Source of the DNA: Mycobacterium sp. DL440
GTDB taxonomy: Bacteria > Actinomycetota > Actinomycetes > Mycobacteriales > Mycobacteriaceae
DNA length: 64,000 nucleotides
NCBI RefSeq assembly: GCF_011745145.1
Contig: NZ_CP050191.1
Coordinates: forward strand, 5,844,473-5,908,472
Direction of reading: 5' to 3'
Shown one piece after another: positions 50,818 to 59,375 of this stretch. The notes below the pieces were generated by a model, which was not told the origin of the DNA, ran no database searches, and saw only the letters and a program-made list of their open reading frames with translations. Numbering within the stretch: position 1 is the first letter of the stretch; the number at the start of each line of letters is the position of its first letter. A program made the translations under genes and the position numbers.

Positions 50818-50877
50818 GCGAGCAGACGTAAACCTGCCCCTTTTCCGGCGAAAAAGGGCCGGTTTACGTCTGCTCGC
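50818..50877 (-). terminator. Large hairpin, terminator after fadE6
   Basis: Outer 17-bp perfect arms (GCGAGCAGACGTAAACC, 50818-50834, and its complement at 50861-50877) continue inward with a further near-perfect stem (GCCCCTTTT/AAAAAGGGC). It lies ten bases after fadE6 on the minus strand. Similar GCGAGCAGACG hairpins are, to my memory, dispersed in mycobacterial genomes as intergenic terminator-like elements. Confidence 0.75.
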
Positions 50878-50887
50878 GGGAGAAAGG

Positions 50888-53083
50888 TTACGGGTCGCGG
50901 GGCAGGCCGAGCAGCCGTTCGGCGATGATGTTGAGCTGAACCTCGGTGGTACCGCCGTAGATCGTGGTGGCACGGCTGGCCAGCAGATACTCGGCCCAGC
51001 GGCCGAATTCCTGTTCGGGATCACCGACGGCGCCGTCGGTGCCGAAGGAGGCCACTGCGAACTCCGCATAGCCTTGGCCGGTCTTCATCGACAGCAGCTT
51101 GGAGATCGCGGCGGCAGGCATGGGATCGCCACCGGCCAGCGTCAGCAGGGTGGAACGTAGGTTGAGCACCTTGGCGGCGTGCCCCTCCGCGATCAGCTGG
51201 CCCGCACGATTCTGGTCGATCTGGTCGAATTGGCCCGCACCGAGGAACGCCACGAACTGCTCGAGGTTGGCCAGAAACGGCGGCTCGCTGCTGCCGATCG
51301 ACACCCGCTCGTTGGTCAGGGTGTTTCGGCTGACCTCCCAGCCGCGGTTGACCTCACCGAGCACCATGTCGTCGGGCACGAACACGTCGTCGATGAACAC
51401 GGTGTTGAACATCGCGTTGCCGGTCAGCTCGCGCAGCGGCTTGACCTCCACGCCCGGAGCCTTCATATCCAGCAGGAAGTACGTGATGCCTTGATGCTTT
51501 GGAGCGTTTGGTTCGGTGCGTGCCAGCAGGGCGCCCCACGCCGAGTACTGAGCGCCCGTCGTCCAGATCTTCTGCCCCGTGATGCGCCAGCCACCATCGA
51601 CCTTGGTGGCCTTGGTGGTCAGGCTGGCCAGATCCGAACCCGCACCCGGCTCGGAAAACAGCTGGCACCAGATCATCTCGCCGCGGAACGTCGGCGGCAG
51701 GAACCGCTGCTGCTGCTCATCGGTGCCGAACGCCACGATCGACGGGATGATCCAGGAGGCGATACCCATCTGCGGACGCCGCACGTGGCCGGTGCTGAAT
51801 TCCTGGGCGATGAGGATCTGTTCGATCGGCTCGGACGCGCGGCCCCACGGCTTGGGTAGGTGCGGCTGCACCCAGCCGCCCTCGGCGATCGCGGTATTGC
51901 GTTCGGCACCGCTCGGAATCGCTTTCAGCCCAGCGACTTCCGCGCGGATCTCGGCACGCAGTTTCTCGGTGTCGGGATCGAGGTCGACATCGACCGGACG
52001 CATCCCGGTTGCCGTCGCGGTGTCGACCACCAACTGCGGGTAATCCGATGCCCGGCCGAAGCAGGCGGCCAGGACGAGCGCGCGCCGGTAGTACACGTTG
52101 GTGTCGTGTTCCCAGGTGAATCCGATACCGCCGTGCACCTGGATGCAATCCTGGGCGGTGTGTTGCGCGGCAGCAGGTGCCAGGGTGGCGGCCACCGCCG
52201 CAGCAAACGCGAAATGGGTTGTCGCCGAGGGGTCTTCCTGAACGTCGTCCAACGCCCGGGCGGCGTCCCAGACTGCGGCGGTAGCCCGCTCGGTGTCGGC
52301 GATCATCCCGGCGCACTTGTGCTTGATCGCCTGGAACTGGCCGATCGGCCTGCCGAACTGTTCGCGGATCTTCGCGTACGCGGTGGCCGTGTCGGTGGCC
52401 CAGCGTGCGACGCCGATCGCCTCGGCCGACAGCAGTGTGGTGATCAGTGCCCTGGCGTGGGCGCCGCTCAGGTTGGACAGCACCCGGTCGGATTCGACCT
52501 CGACGGCGTTGGCCCGCACGTGGGCCAGTGGGCGCAACGGATCCACGCTGCGAACCGGCTCGATCTCGAGCTGGGCGGCGTCCAGTACCACCCATTGGAC
52601 GCCGGATTCGATCGCGACCGGGAGCACCAGGATCGATGCCTGCGCCGCGGCGGGCACCGCCCGGGCCTCGCCGCGGATGACCAGGCCGTCTCCGTGGCGG
52701 GTCGCGGTCAGGCCGGAGTCGATGGCGTACGCCGCGATGGTCTCGCCCGAGGCCAGGCCACCGAGGACCTTGGCTTCCGGGTTGCCGGCGGAGATCAGCG
52801 CGCTGGCGATCGCGGACGGGACGAAGGGTCCGGGGACCGCACCGTAGCCGAACTCGGCCAGTGCGATGGCCAGCTCCAGGATGCCGAAGCCCTGCCCGCC
52901 AACGGATTCCGAGAGGTGGACGCCCTGCAGCCCCTGCTCGGCCGCGGCTTTCCAGTACGGCGGGGGGTTTGGGATCGGGGTCTCGAGTGCTTCGTGGAGC
53001 ACCTCCGAGGGCGCCACTTTCGTGACGAGGGACCGGACCGAGTCGGCCAGGTCGCTGTGCTCAGACGTGATCGCAATGGGCAT
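50888..53083 (-). CDS. fadE6: Double-length acyl-CoA dehydrogenase FadE6
   Basis: A 731-residue protein made of two fused acyl-CoA dehydrogenase units, the length of M. tuberculosis FadE6 (Rv0271c). Unit 1 ends with CIQVHGGIGFTWEHD near residue 320. Unit 2 has FSEPGAGSDLASL, GQKIWTTGAQYS and the end IYGGTTEVQLNIIAERLLGLPRD. GGAGG precedes the ATG by six bases. It belongs to the fadD2-fadE6 lipid block. A palindrome AACCGGTCGGTT lies in its promoter. Confidence 0.92.
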   Translation of the reverse strand: MPIAITSEHSDLADSVRSLVTKVAPSEVLHEALETPIPNPPPYWKAAAEQGLQGVHLSESVGGQGFGILELAIALAEFGYGAVPGPFVPSAIASALISAGNPEAKVLGGLASGETIAAYAIDSGLTATRHGDGLVIRGEARAVPAAAQASILVLPVAIESGVQWVVLDAAQLEIEPVRSVDPLRPLAHVRANAVEVESDRVLSNLSGAHARALITTLLSAEAIGVARWATDTATAYAKIREQFGRPIGQFQAIKHKCAGMIADTERATAAVWDAARALDDVQEDPSATTHFAFAAAVAATLAPAAAQHTAQDCIQVHGGIGFTWEHDTNVYYRRALVLAACFGRASDYPQLVVDTATATGMRPVDVDLDPDTEKLRAEIRAEVAGLKAIPSGAERNTAIAEGGWVQPHLPKPWGRASEPIEQILIAQEFSTGHVRRPQMGIASWIIPSIVAFGTDEQQQRFLPPTFRGEMIWCQLFSEPGAGSDLASLTTKATKVDGGWRITGQKIWTTGAQYSAWGALLARTEPNAPKHQGITYFLLDMKAPGVEVKPLRELTGNAMFNTVFIDDVFVPDDMVLGEVNRGWEVSRNTLTNERVSIGSSEPPFLANLEQFVAFLGAGQFDQIDQNRAGQLIAEGHAAKVLNLRSTLLTLAGGDPMPAAAISKLLSMKTGQGYAEFAVASFGTDGAVGDPEQEFGRWAEYLLASRATTIYGGTTEVQLNIIAERLLGLPRDP

Positions 53084-53114
53084 GCGGTTCCTCCATCCGG
53101 GGCATATCCCGATT

Positions 53115-53126
53115 AACCGGTCGGTT
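53115..53126. promoter_or_regulatory. Palindrome in the fadE6 promoter
   Basis: AACCG-GT-CGGTT, five-base perfect arms, 32 bp upstream of the fadE6 start codon. The pattern resembles operators of mycobacterial TetR-type lipid regulators. The cognate regulator is not clear; the local TetR at 55258 seems to use a different motif. Confidence 0.5.
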
Positions 53127-53168
53127 GGGCCGAGGGTACCCCGGCGTGACCGGCGCCACTCCGGCGGC

Positions 53169-54137
53169 CTATCTCACCCCGTTAACTACGTGGGCCAACG
53201 GTTCGCCATCACGAATGCGCCGGCAGTTGTCCACCGCCATGGTCAGATACCGCCGCATGGTGTCGGCTGTGTACCAGGTGACGTGCGGCGTCAGCACCAC
53301 ATTGGGCAGCTCGAGCAGGGGGTTGCCGGGCGGTACCGGCTCCTCGGTGAACACATCCAGTCCGGCCGCGGCCAGCTGCCCGGTGCGCAGTGCTTCCACC
53401 AGGGCGGGCTCGTCGATGATGGGACCTCGCGCGGTGTTGACGACGACCGCACCGCGCTTCATCGACGTCAGGGCTTTCTGGTCGAGCAGGCCGCGGGTGG
53501 CATCGGTCAGCGGGAGATGGAGCGAGACGATATCGCTGGCGGCCAACAGGTCTGGCAGGCTGCGCCACCGTGGGTGTCCGGTGTCGCGGGTGCTGGTGTG
53601 CAGTACCTGTGACGGCTCGGCGCCCATGGCGACGACGATTTTCTCAACCCGCTTGGCGACGTTGCCGTAGCCGAGCAGGCCCACCGTGCACCCACTGATG
53701 TCACGGACGGTCTCGCCCAGGCTGTGATCCGACGGCCAGCCATTGCCGTCCCGGGTGGCTCGGTCGAGTTCAGGCAACCGGCGTAGCGCGGCCAGCATCA
53801 GCAGCACGGTGCCCTCGGCCACCGAAGGGGCATTGGCGCCAGGCATGTTGGCCACCAGGATGCCGAGCTGGCTGGCGGTGTCGACGTCGATGGTGTTCAC
53901 TCCGGCACCCAACTTGTGCACCAACCGCAGCCGCAGACCGCGCTGCAGATCGTCACCGGAGACCGGCCGTAACACATGCCAGAGCACCTCAGCGGAAGGA
54001 AGCTCACGGTAGAAGGCGGCGTCGTCGTCCTCGGCGCAGAACGTTACGTCGAGCCAGTCCTTATGGGGTGCAAGAAAATCCAGAACCTTGTCGCCGGGGG
54101 TGAAGTGTGCGAGGACCCTGATCGGGCCGGGGTTCAC
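53169..54137 (-). CDS. D-isomer-specific 2-hydroxyacid dehydrogenase
   Basis: A 322-residue NAD(P)-dependent dehydrogenase. The nucleotide motif is GLLGYGNVAKRVEKIV, the catalytic Arg is in NTARGPIIDE, Glu in LDVFTEEPVP, and His in NVVLTPHVTW. The GTG at 54137 overlaps the stop of the upstream hydrolase (GTGA). The gene is not between Rv0271c and Rv0272c in M. tuberculosis as I recall, so it appears inserted or lost in one lineage. Substrate unknown. Confidence 0.9.
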   Translation of the reverse strand: MNPGPIRVLAHFTPGDKVLDFLAPHKDWLDVTFCAEDDDAAFYRELPSAEVLWHVLRPVSGDDLQRGLRLRLVHKLGAGVNTIDVDTASQLGILVANMPGANAPSVAEGTVLLMLAALRRLPELDRATRDGNGWPSDHSLGETVRDISGCTVGLLGYGNVAKRVEKIVVAMGAEPSQVLHTSTRDTGHPRWRSLPDLLAASDIVSLHLPLTDATRGLLDQKALTSMKRGAVVVNTARGPIIDEPALVEALRTGQLAAAGLDVFTEEPVPPGNPLLELPNVVLTPHVTWYTADTMRRYLTMAVDNCRRIRDGEPLAHVVNGVR

Positions 54138-55261
54138 CGCCACCGTTTCGCGATCCATCCGGCGATGGTATCGGCCTGTTCGTCGCGGGCGCCGGAAGTG
54201 GTGAAGTAATGGTCGGTGTCGATCGAGCACTGTGTCTTGTCGGTGCTCGCCAGCGCGTCGTGGATGCGCTTGGCGTCGGACGGGTACACGCCGGTGTCCT
54301 GGCCGGCGTTGATCACCAGTGCCGGGCAGGCGATCCGGGCCAGGTGCGGCTCGGCCCGGGTCTGGGCGTGGCGCAGGCTCCACATGCCGATCCAGTTCCG
54401 CACGGTGGTGGCCGCGGCGATACCCCGGGCCGACCGGTTGGCCTTGATCGGTACCCCGGCGTAACAGAGGTTGGCCTGCCTGTTGGTCGGCTCGACGGTC
54501 GGGTCGACCATTCTCGGGTCGGCCCAGGTGCGCATGACGGTGAAGGGACGGTCCGAATACCCGGCCGCCTGAACCCTTTTGAGCTCGGCTTCGGCCCAAT
54601 CGGTGATCTTCTCGTTGCGTGCGACCTGTGCTGCGCGGTACCGCGCCACGAACTCGGCCGAATAGGGTGCCGGGTTGCGCTCGTCGAACAGGTCCAGTTC
54701 CGGGTCGCTGCCAACGGCGTCGTTCTCGTCGACGACGGAGGCATCCATCCACGCGGTCAGCACGTCCGGGCGGCCCGGGTGGGCCGCGCTCGACACGTAG
54801 CCATCAGCGGGCAGTAGTTCGGTCAGGCCCGCCGCCGGCCGCATGCCCTCGAGCGGCCGCACGCTCGGCTCGACGGCTTGGGACTGGTAGGCCGCCATCA
54901 GCGATCCGCCACCGGAGTTACCCAGCAGCACAACAGTTTCGATTCCCTGGACCTCGCGCAACCAGCGCACCCCCACGCCGATGTCGACCAAGGCATGGTC
55001 GAGCAGGAAGCTGCTCTCGAAGCCGCGGAAGCGGGTGTTCCAGCCGAGGAAGCCGATGCCCCTGCTGGCCAGGTAGTCGGCGATGTAGTGCTCGGAGAAG
55101 TCGATCTGATAGTGGGTAGCGATCACCGCGACCGTGGGCTTGTGCCCCGCGCCGCGGTAGTAGAGGCCCTGGCACGGGTATCCGCCGGCGCCGGCGCGCT
55201 GGGCTGTCGGAGATGCCAGCCCGATGAATTCGCGGACCACCTCCGGTGAGGCTGTACTCAT
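54134..55261 (-). CDS. Alpha/beta-hydrolase (Rv0272c-like)
   Basis: A 375-residue hydrolase close in length and place to Rv0272c. It has YYRGAGHKPTVAVIATHYQIDFSEHY, the elbow GNSGGGSLMAAY, aspartate in NAGQDTGVYPSD and histidine in DTDHYFTTSG. The start overlaps the TetR stop (ATGA) and the end overlaps the hydroxyacid dehydrogenase start, making one tightly coupled operon under the TetR. Confidence 0.88.
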   Translation of the reverse strand: MSTASPEVVREFIGLASPTAQRAGAGGYPCQGLYYRGAGHKPTVAVIATHYQIDFSEHYIADYLASRGIGFLGWNTRFRGFESSFLLDHALVDIGVGVRWLREVQGIETVVLLGNSGGGSLMAAYQSQAVEPSVRPLEGMRPAAGLTELLPADGYVSSAAHPGRPDVLTAWMDASVVDENDAVGSDPELDLFDERNPAPYSAEFVARYRAAQVARNEKITDWAEAELKRVQAAGYSDRPFTVMRTWADPRMVDPTVEPTNRQANLCYAGVPIKANRSARGIAAATTVRNWIGMWSLRHAQTRAEPHLARIACPALVINAGQDTGVYPSDAKRIHDALASTDKTQCSIDTDHYFTTSGARDEQADTIAGWIAKRWR

Positions 55262-55887
55262 GAACGCGGGGTCTCCTCGTGGTAGATGGTCCGGTAGAAC
55301 ACGTTGGCCAGGGTGGTGACGCAGGCGTCGTCGTCGGCGATGGCGTCGCGGCCGCCGGACAGTTGGACGTAGCAGAACTGGTTGAGCATCGACACCAACG
55401 CGACAGCGGTCAGGTGGGCGTCGTCGTCGGGACAGAATCCTTGCTGCTGAGCATGTTTGACCATCTCGGTGATCATGGAAATCGGCAGCTGGCAGATCTC
55501 GTCCCAGTATTCGGCGAAGTCGTCGTCGATCATCGCCATCTGGGACACGCTGATGATTTCCGCCAGGCGGTGCCGGTAGGTCGTCCAGTGGGCGGAGGCC
55601 GCCTGGTGACAGCGTTCCCAGCTGGTCAGATTCGGTCCGGTAGCCGGAAGTGCGCGTTCGCGGGCCTCGTTGCGAAATCGCAGGGCCCATTCGCGCACCA
55701 TGGCTTCTTTGGAGGCGTAGTAGTTGTAGAACGACGCGGCCGACCGGCCTGCCTCGGAGGCGATATCGGAGATCGTCGTGGCCAGGATGCCCTTGCGGGC
55801 GATCACCGCCCGAGCTGCGTTGTCGATCGCCGCCTGGGTCTGGCGGCCGCGCGCGGTCGGCAGCGGGGTGCGGGGGCTGAGGGTCAC
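55258..55887 (-). CDS. TetR family regulator (Rv0273c-like)
   Basis: A repressor of about 209 residues with HTH TISDIASEAGRSAASFYNYYASKEAMV. The frame opens at an ATG at 55932, but the GTG at 55887 has AGGA five bases upstream and gives a length near that of Rv0273c. It heads the operon TetR-hydrolase-hydroxyacid dehydrogenase and is divergent from a VOC gene. A TCTGAATC inverted repeat lies in the gap. Confidence 0.88.
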   Translation of the reverse strand: MTLSPRTPLPTARGRQTQAAIDNAARAVIARKGILATTISDIASEAGRSAASFYNYYASKEAMVREWALRFRNEARERALPATGPNLTSWERCHQAASAHWTTYRHRLAEIISVSQMAMIDDDFAEYWDEICQLPISMITEMVKHAQQQGFCPDDDAHLTAVALVSMLNQFCYVQLSGGRDAIADDDACVTTLANVFYRTIYHEETPRS

Positions 55888-55940
55888 GGATTTCCTCACT
55901 CCCGGCGGGCCGGGAAATTCTGGCACGGCCATTGATCACA

Positions 55941-55964
55941 TCTGAATCTGATGTTAGATTCAGA
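55941..55964. promoter_or_regulatory. TetR operator between TetR and VOC genes
   Basis: TCTGAATC - eight bases - GATTCAGA, perfect eight-base arms between the two divergent starts. One repressor bound here could control both directions. Confidence 0.7.
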
Positions 55965-56013
55965 TTCGCAGCTGCGCCAGTCCTTGGTGTGTTCGCCCCG
56001 GAGGTTTATCGAC

Positions 56014-56595
56014 GTGATCAAGCCCAACAATCCCAACTCGGAGTTCGAGTTCGGCGGAATCAACCATGTGGCACTGGTGTGCGCGGACATGGCGCGCACG
56101 GTCGACTTCTACACGAACGTGCTCGGGATGCCCCTGATCAAATCGCTGGATCTGCCCGGGGACATGGGGCAGCACTTCTTCTTCGACGCAGGAAGCGGGG
56201 ACTGCATCGCGTTCTTCTGGTTCCGTGACGCCCCCGACGGGGTGCCCGGGATCTCGGCGCCCGCTGCCATTCCCGGGATCGGCGAATTCGTCAGCGCCAC
56301 CGGCTCGCTGAACCATATCGCCCTGCATGTGCCCGCCGAGAAGTTCGACGAGTACCGGCAGAAGCTCAAGGCCAAGGGTGTTCGCGTCGGCCCGGTGCTC
56401 AACCACGACGACAGCCCGATGCAGGCCTCGGCTACGGTGCACCCCGGCGTCTACGTCCGGTCGTTCTACTTCCTCGACCCGGACGGCATCACCCTGGAAT
56501 TCGCTTGTTGGACCAAGGAATTCACCGACAACGACGCACAGACGCCTCCCAAGACGGCGGCTGACCGACGTCCGCCGGTGGCTGTCGGGCGGTAG
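56014..56595 (+). CDS. VOC family (glyoxalase-like) protein (Rv0274-like)
   Basis: A 193-residue metal-dependent VOC protein, exactly the length remembered for Rv0274. Metal-ligand positions are GGINHVALVC and SLNHIALHV with a late FLDPDGITLEFA. The GTG at 56014 has GGAGG nine bases upstream. Fold members include dioxygenases, epimerases and glyoxalases; the reaction is unknown. It is divergent from its TetR. Confidence 0.88.
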   Translation: MIKPNNPNSEFEFGGINHVALVCADMARTVDFYTNVLGMPLIKSLDLPGDMGQHFFFDAGSGDCIAFFWFRDAPDGVPGISAPAAIPGIGEFVSATGSLNHIALHVPAEKFDEYRQKLKAKGVRVGPVLNHDDSPMQASATVHPGVYVRSFYFLDPDGITLEFACWTKEFTDNDAQTPPKTAADRRPPVAVGR

Positions 56596-56630
56596 TTCTC
56601 GACAATGGCGACCGGGCCGGAGACCGCCGG

Positions 56631-57467
56631 TTATCGCTTGGTGGCGGTGACGAAGTAGCCGCGCGGTATCCCGGGGACGTCCAGTGGCACTGCGGGGGCG
56701 AACCACCGGCCCCACTTGTTGCCCGGCTCGGCCACGTCCGTGACGACAGCTGACCAGCCCAACGGTTCGCACAGTTGCTCGGGGGAATCGGTGCCGAACA
56801 GCCACGGCGCACCGTTGCGGGACATCTGTTCGCGGACCGCGGTCAGCATCAGACTGTCCAGCAGTGTCTTGCCGACGATGTCGTACAGCAGCACCGAGCC
56901 GGGCGCCGAGAGCGCGTCGACCCGCTCGAACACCGTGCGCACGGCGTCCTCGTCGAGATACTGCAGCAGCCCCTCCATCAACCACACCGACGCTACATTC
57001 GGGTCATAGCCGTTGGACCGCAACACATCGGTCCAGTCTTGGGTGAGGTCGACGCCGATGGCCACCCGCCGGCAGCGCGGTTCGTCGTCGGCGAGCGCGT
57101 CGGCCTTGGCCGCGATCACGTCGGGCTGGTCGAGCTCGAAGACTGTGGTGCCGTCGGGCCAGGGCAGCCGGTAGGCCCGCGCATCCAGACCAGCGGCGAG
57201 GATCACCACCTGCTTCACCGGGGGCGCGGCATTCAACAGCGCCTCATCCCAGTACCGGGTGCGCACCACGATCTGCACCATCGACTTGTCACCGGTGGCG
57301 GCGACCGCCTCGGCGAGCATCCGCTGCCCGGACTCACCGGCCAGCTTCTGCGCGAACGGATCTTCGAAAAGCCGGTCGGGACGGCGGGTTTCCTCGGCGC
57401 GGATGGCCGCCACCAGGGTGCCGGTATCGGCGACGGCCTGACCTGGGGGCTGTCCAGAGTTGGTCAT
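56631..57467 (-). CDS. SAM-dependent methyltransferase (Rv0281-like family)
   Basis: A 278-residue class I methyltransferase of the mycobacterial LCM-like family. The signature is VVILAAGLDARAYRLPWPDG, with FELDQPDVIAAK and the C-terminal GYFVTATKR. ATG 57467 begins MTNSGQPPG. Members of this family methylate carboxyl groups on unknown targets. It lies 8 bp after the XRE regulator on the same strand, and convergent with the VOC gene. Confidence 0.9.
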   Translation of the reverse strand: MTNSGQPPGQAVADTGTLVAAIRAEETRRPDRLFEDPFAQKLAGESGQRMLAEAVAATGDKSMVQIVVRTRYWDEALLNAAPPVKQVVILAAGLDARAYRLPWPDGTTVFELDQPDVIAAKADALADDEPRCRRVAIGVDLTQDWTDVLRSNGYDPNVASVWLMEGLLQYLDEDAVRTVFERVDALSAPGSVLLYDIVGKTLLDSLMLTAVREQMSRNGAPWLFGTDSPEQLCEPLGWSAVVTDVAEPGNKWGRWFAPAVPLDVPGIPRGYFVTATKR

Positions 57468-57474
57468 GTCGCCA

Positions 57475-58356
57475 TCATGCGCGCCCAGCCGTGCTGTGGG
57501 CTTGGATATTTTTGACCGGGATCGATTGCGCGAGCAGCTGCAGTGCATCCGCTGAGCTCGACCCGTCCGCGGTCGTCACGACGCACAGTGATTGATCGAC
57601 GTCTCGGGCGAGTTTCAGATTCTGCATGGTGACGGTGAGTGGCCCGGCCAGTGGATGGTGCAGGTCGTAGGAATCGGCCTCGCACGGTTTGACCCGGTGA
57701 TCGGCCCACAGCGCGACGAATTCCGGGCTCTTGACCGACAATTCACCGATCAGCGCGGACAGCAGCGCATCGTCGGGATATCGACCCGCCGCCAGGCGGA
57801 GGCTGCCGACCACCGTGCGCACCTTGCGGTCCCAGTCCAAATAGAGGTCTCGGGTGTGTGGATCGAGGAACAGCAGCCGGGCCAGGTTCGGCCGGGTGGC
57901 GGGATGGTCGACTGACGAGAAGTCCAGATGGCCGGCCAGCAGGGCGTGGCCCAGTTCGTTCCAGGCCAGCACATCGGTGCGGCGGCCGATCACCAGCACG
58001 GGCAGGTGTTGCAGCGATCGCAGCAGATCGAGGGTCAGTGTGCTGACCCGCTCGACCGGAGGCCGGCGAGGCGGCCGCGTGCGCTGTGACGCCAGCTCGC
58101 GCAGATGTGCCTGCTCGTGAACGTCCAGTTGTAGGGCTTGTGCCAGCGCATCGAGGATCGCCTCCGAGGCATTCACCGACTGTCCTTGTTCCAGCCGCGT
58201 GTAGTAGGAAACGCTGACCCCGGCCAGCTGGGCGACTTCCTCCCGCCGCAGGCCGGCCACACGTCGTCGTTCGCCGTACCGCGACAGCCCCACATCCTCC
58301 GGATGCAGCCGCCCGCGTCGGGCCCGCAAGAACTCGCCGAGTTGTCCGGTCGTCAT
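57475..58356 (-). CDS. XRE family regulator with MmyB-like ligand domain
   Basis: A 293-residue regulator. The N-terminal HTH is GLRREEVAQLAGVSVSYYTRLEQG, followed by the MmyB-like C-terminal domain (LPVLVIGRRTDVLAWNELGHALL). Such actinobacterial proteins often control a neighbouring dehydrogenase or hydrolase gene. Here it is divergent from the MBL-fold hydrolase and directly upstream of a methyltransferase. The ATG at 58356 gives the usual N-terminus. Confidence 0.9.
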   Translation of the reverse strand: MTTGQLGEFLRARRGRLHPEDVGLSRYGERRRVAGLRREEVAQLAGVSVSYYTRLEQGQSVNASEAILDALAQALQLDVHEQAHLRELASQRTRPPRRPPVERVSTLTLDLLRSLQHLPVLVIGRRTDVLAWNELGHALLAGHLDFSSVDHPATRPNLARLLFLDPHTRDLYLDWDRKVRTVVGSLRLAAGRYPDDALLSALIGELSVKSPEFVALWADHRVKPCEADSYDLHHPLAGPLTVTMQNLKLARDVDQSLCVVTTADGSSSADALQLLAQSIPVKNIQAHSTAGRA

Positions 58357-58387
58357 AACCCCACTATGCCCACGGGACCGCCGGCCC

Positions 58388-58412
58388 TGCCTATCCCTGC
58401 CAGTGGTAGGCA
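58388..58412. promoter_or_regulatory. Inverted repeat in the XRE-MBL gap
   Basis: TGCCTA (58388-58393) and TAGGCA (58407-58412) are perfect six-base arms 13 bp apart, between the divergent XRE and MBL genes. A central CTGCCAGTGG adds a further half-site. Candidate XRE operator. Confidence 0.5.
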
Positions 58413-58457
58413 CCGTCTGGTCTGGTTGGCCCGCTGCCTCGCCGCGAGGCTGGGGAC

Positions 58458-59375
58458 ATGAACGAAATCGTGTTGGGTGACGTCACGGTGACCCGGGTCA
58501 TGGAGTATTACGGCTCGGTCCGGCTGTCGCCACAAGAGTTTTTCCCGGAGAGCCCGGCCGGGGCGTGGCAGCGCAACGAGGATTGGCTGGCGCCCGATTT
58601 CTACGATCCCGGCGCCGACGCCTGTGTATCGGCCATCCAGACCTGGCTACTGCGCAGCGAGGATCGGATCATCCTGGTCGACACCGGGGTGGGCAACCAC
58701 AAGGACCGCCCCCACGCCCCGGTGTGGCATCACCTGGACACCGATTTTCTCGGCAACCTGGCCCGGGCCGGTGTTGCTCCCGAGGACGTCGACGTGGTGA
58801 TCAACACCCATCTCCACGTCGACCATGTCGGCTGGAACACCCATCTCGATGACGGCGACTGGATACCGACCTTCCCGAACGCCACCTACCTGATGCCGCG
58901 AGCCGACTTCGATTTCTGGAACCCGGCCAACCGCGGCGGACCGGTCCCGGGGCGGGACAACGTTTTCGTCGACAGCGTCGCCCCGGTCCACGAGGCCGGA
59001 CAAACCACGTTGTGGGAGGACACTTTCCAGCTCGACACCAACCTCACGTTGGAGTCGGCTCCCGGACACACCCCGGGCTCCGCGGTGCTCACGCTGCAGT
59101 CGGGCGGTGACCGCGCGGTATTCGTAGGCGACATGATGCACACCGCGTTGCAGCTCGTCGAACCCGACACCAACAGCTGCTACTGCGAGGACCCCGGACA
59201 GGCGCGGGAAACCCGGCGGCGGGTACTGACTCACGCCGCCGACACCAACACCCTGGTGATACCAGCTCATTTCGGTGGGCACGGCGCAGTCGAGGTGATG
59301 CGGGACGGTGACCGGTTCGCGGTCAAGGAATGGGCAGCTTTCGACCGGGCGACCCGGGTGTCCCACGATGGCTGA
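58458..59375 (+). CDS. MBL-fold metallohydrolase
   Basis: A 305-residue metallo-beta-lactamase-fold hydrolase with zinc motif THLHVDHVGW, later ligands in APGHTPGSAVL and FVGDMMHTA, and IPAHFGGHG. It lacks a signal peptide. Relatives include lactonases and esterases. Its stop lies 8 bp inside the carboxylesterase gene, so the two enzymes are coupled and probably act on one ester or lactone substrate. Confidence 0.9.
   Translation: MNEIVLGDVTVTRVMEYYGSVRLSPQEFFPESPAGAWQRNEDWLAPDFYDPGADACVSAIQTWLLRSEDRIILVDTGVGNHKDRPHAPVWHHLDTDFLGNLARAGVAPEDVDVVINTHLHVDHVGWNTHLDDGDWIPTFPNATYLMPRADFDFWNPANRGGPVPGRDNVFVDSVAPVHEAGQTTLWEDTFQLDTNLTLESAPGHTPGSAVLTLQSGGDRAVFVGDMMHTALQLVEPDTNSCYCEDPGQARETRRRVLTHAADTNTLVIPAHFGGHGAVEVMRDGDRFAVKEWAAFDRATRVSHDG

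Noticed and set aside
55888..55932. Fifteen extra N-terminal codons of the Rv0273c-like TetR
   Set aside because: The internal GTG has the better ribosome site and gives the length of the M. tuberculosis protein.
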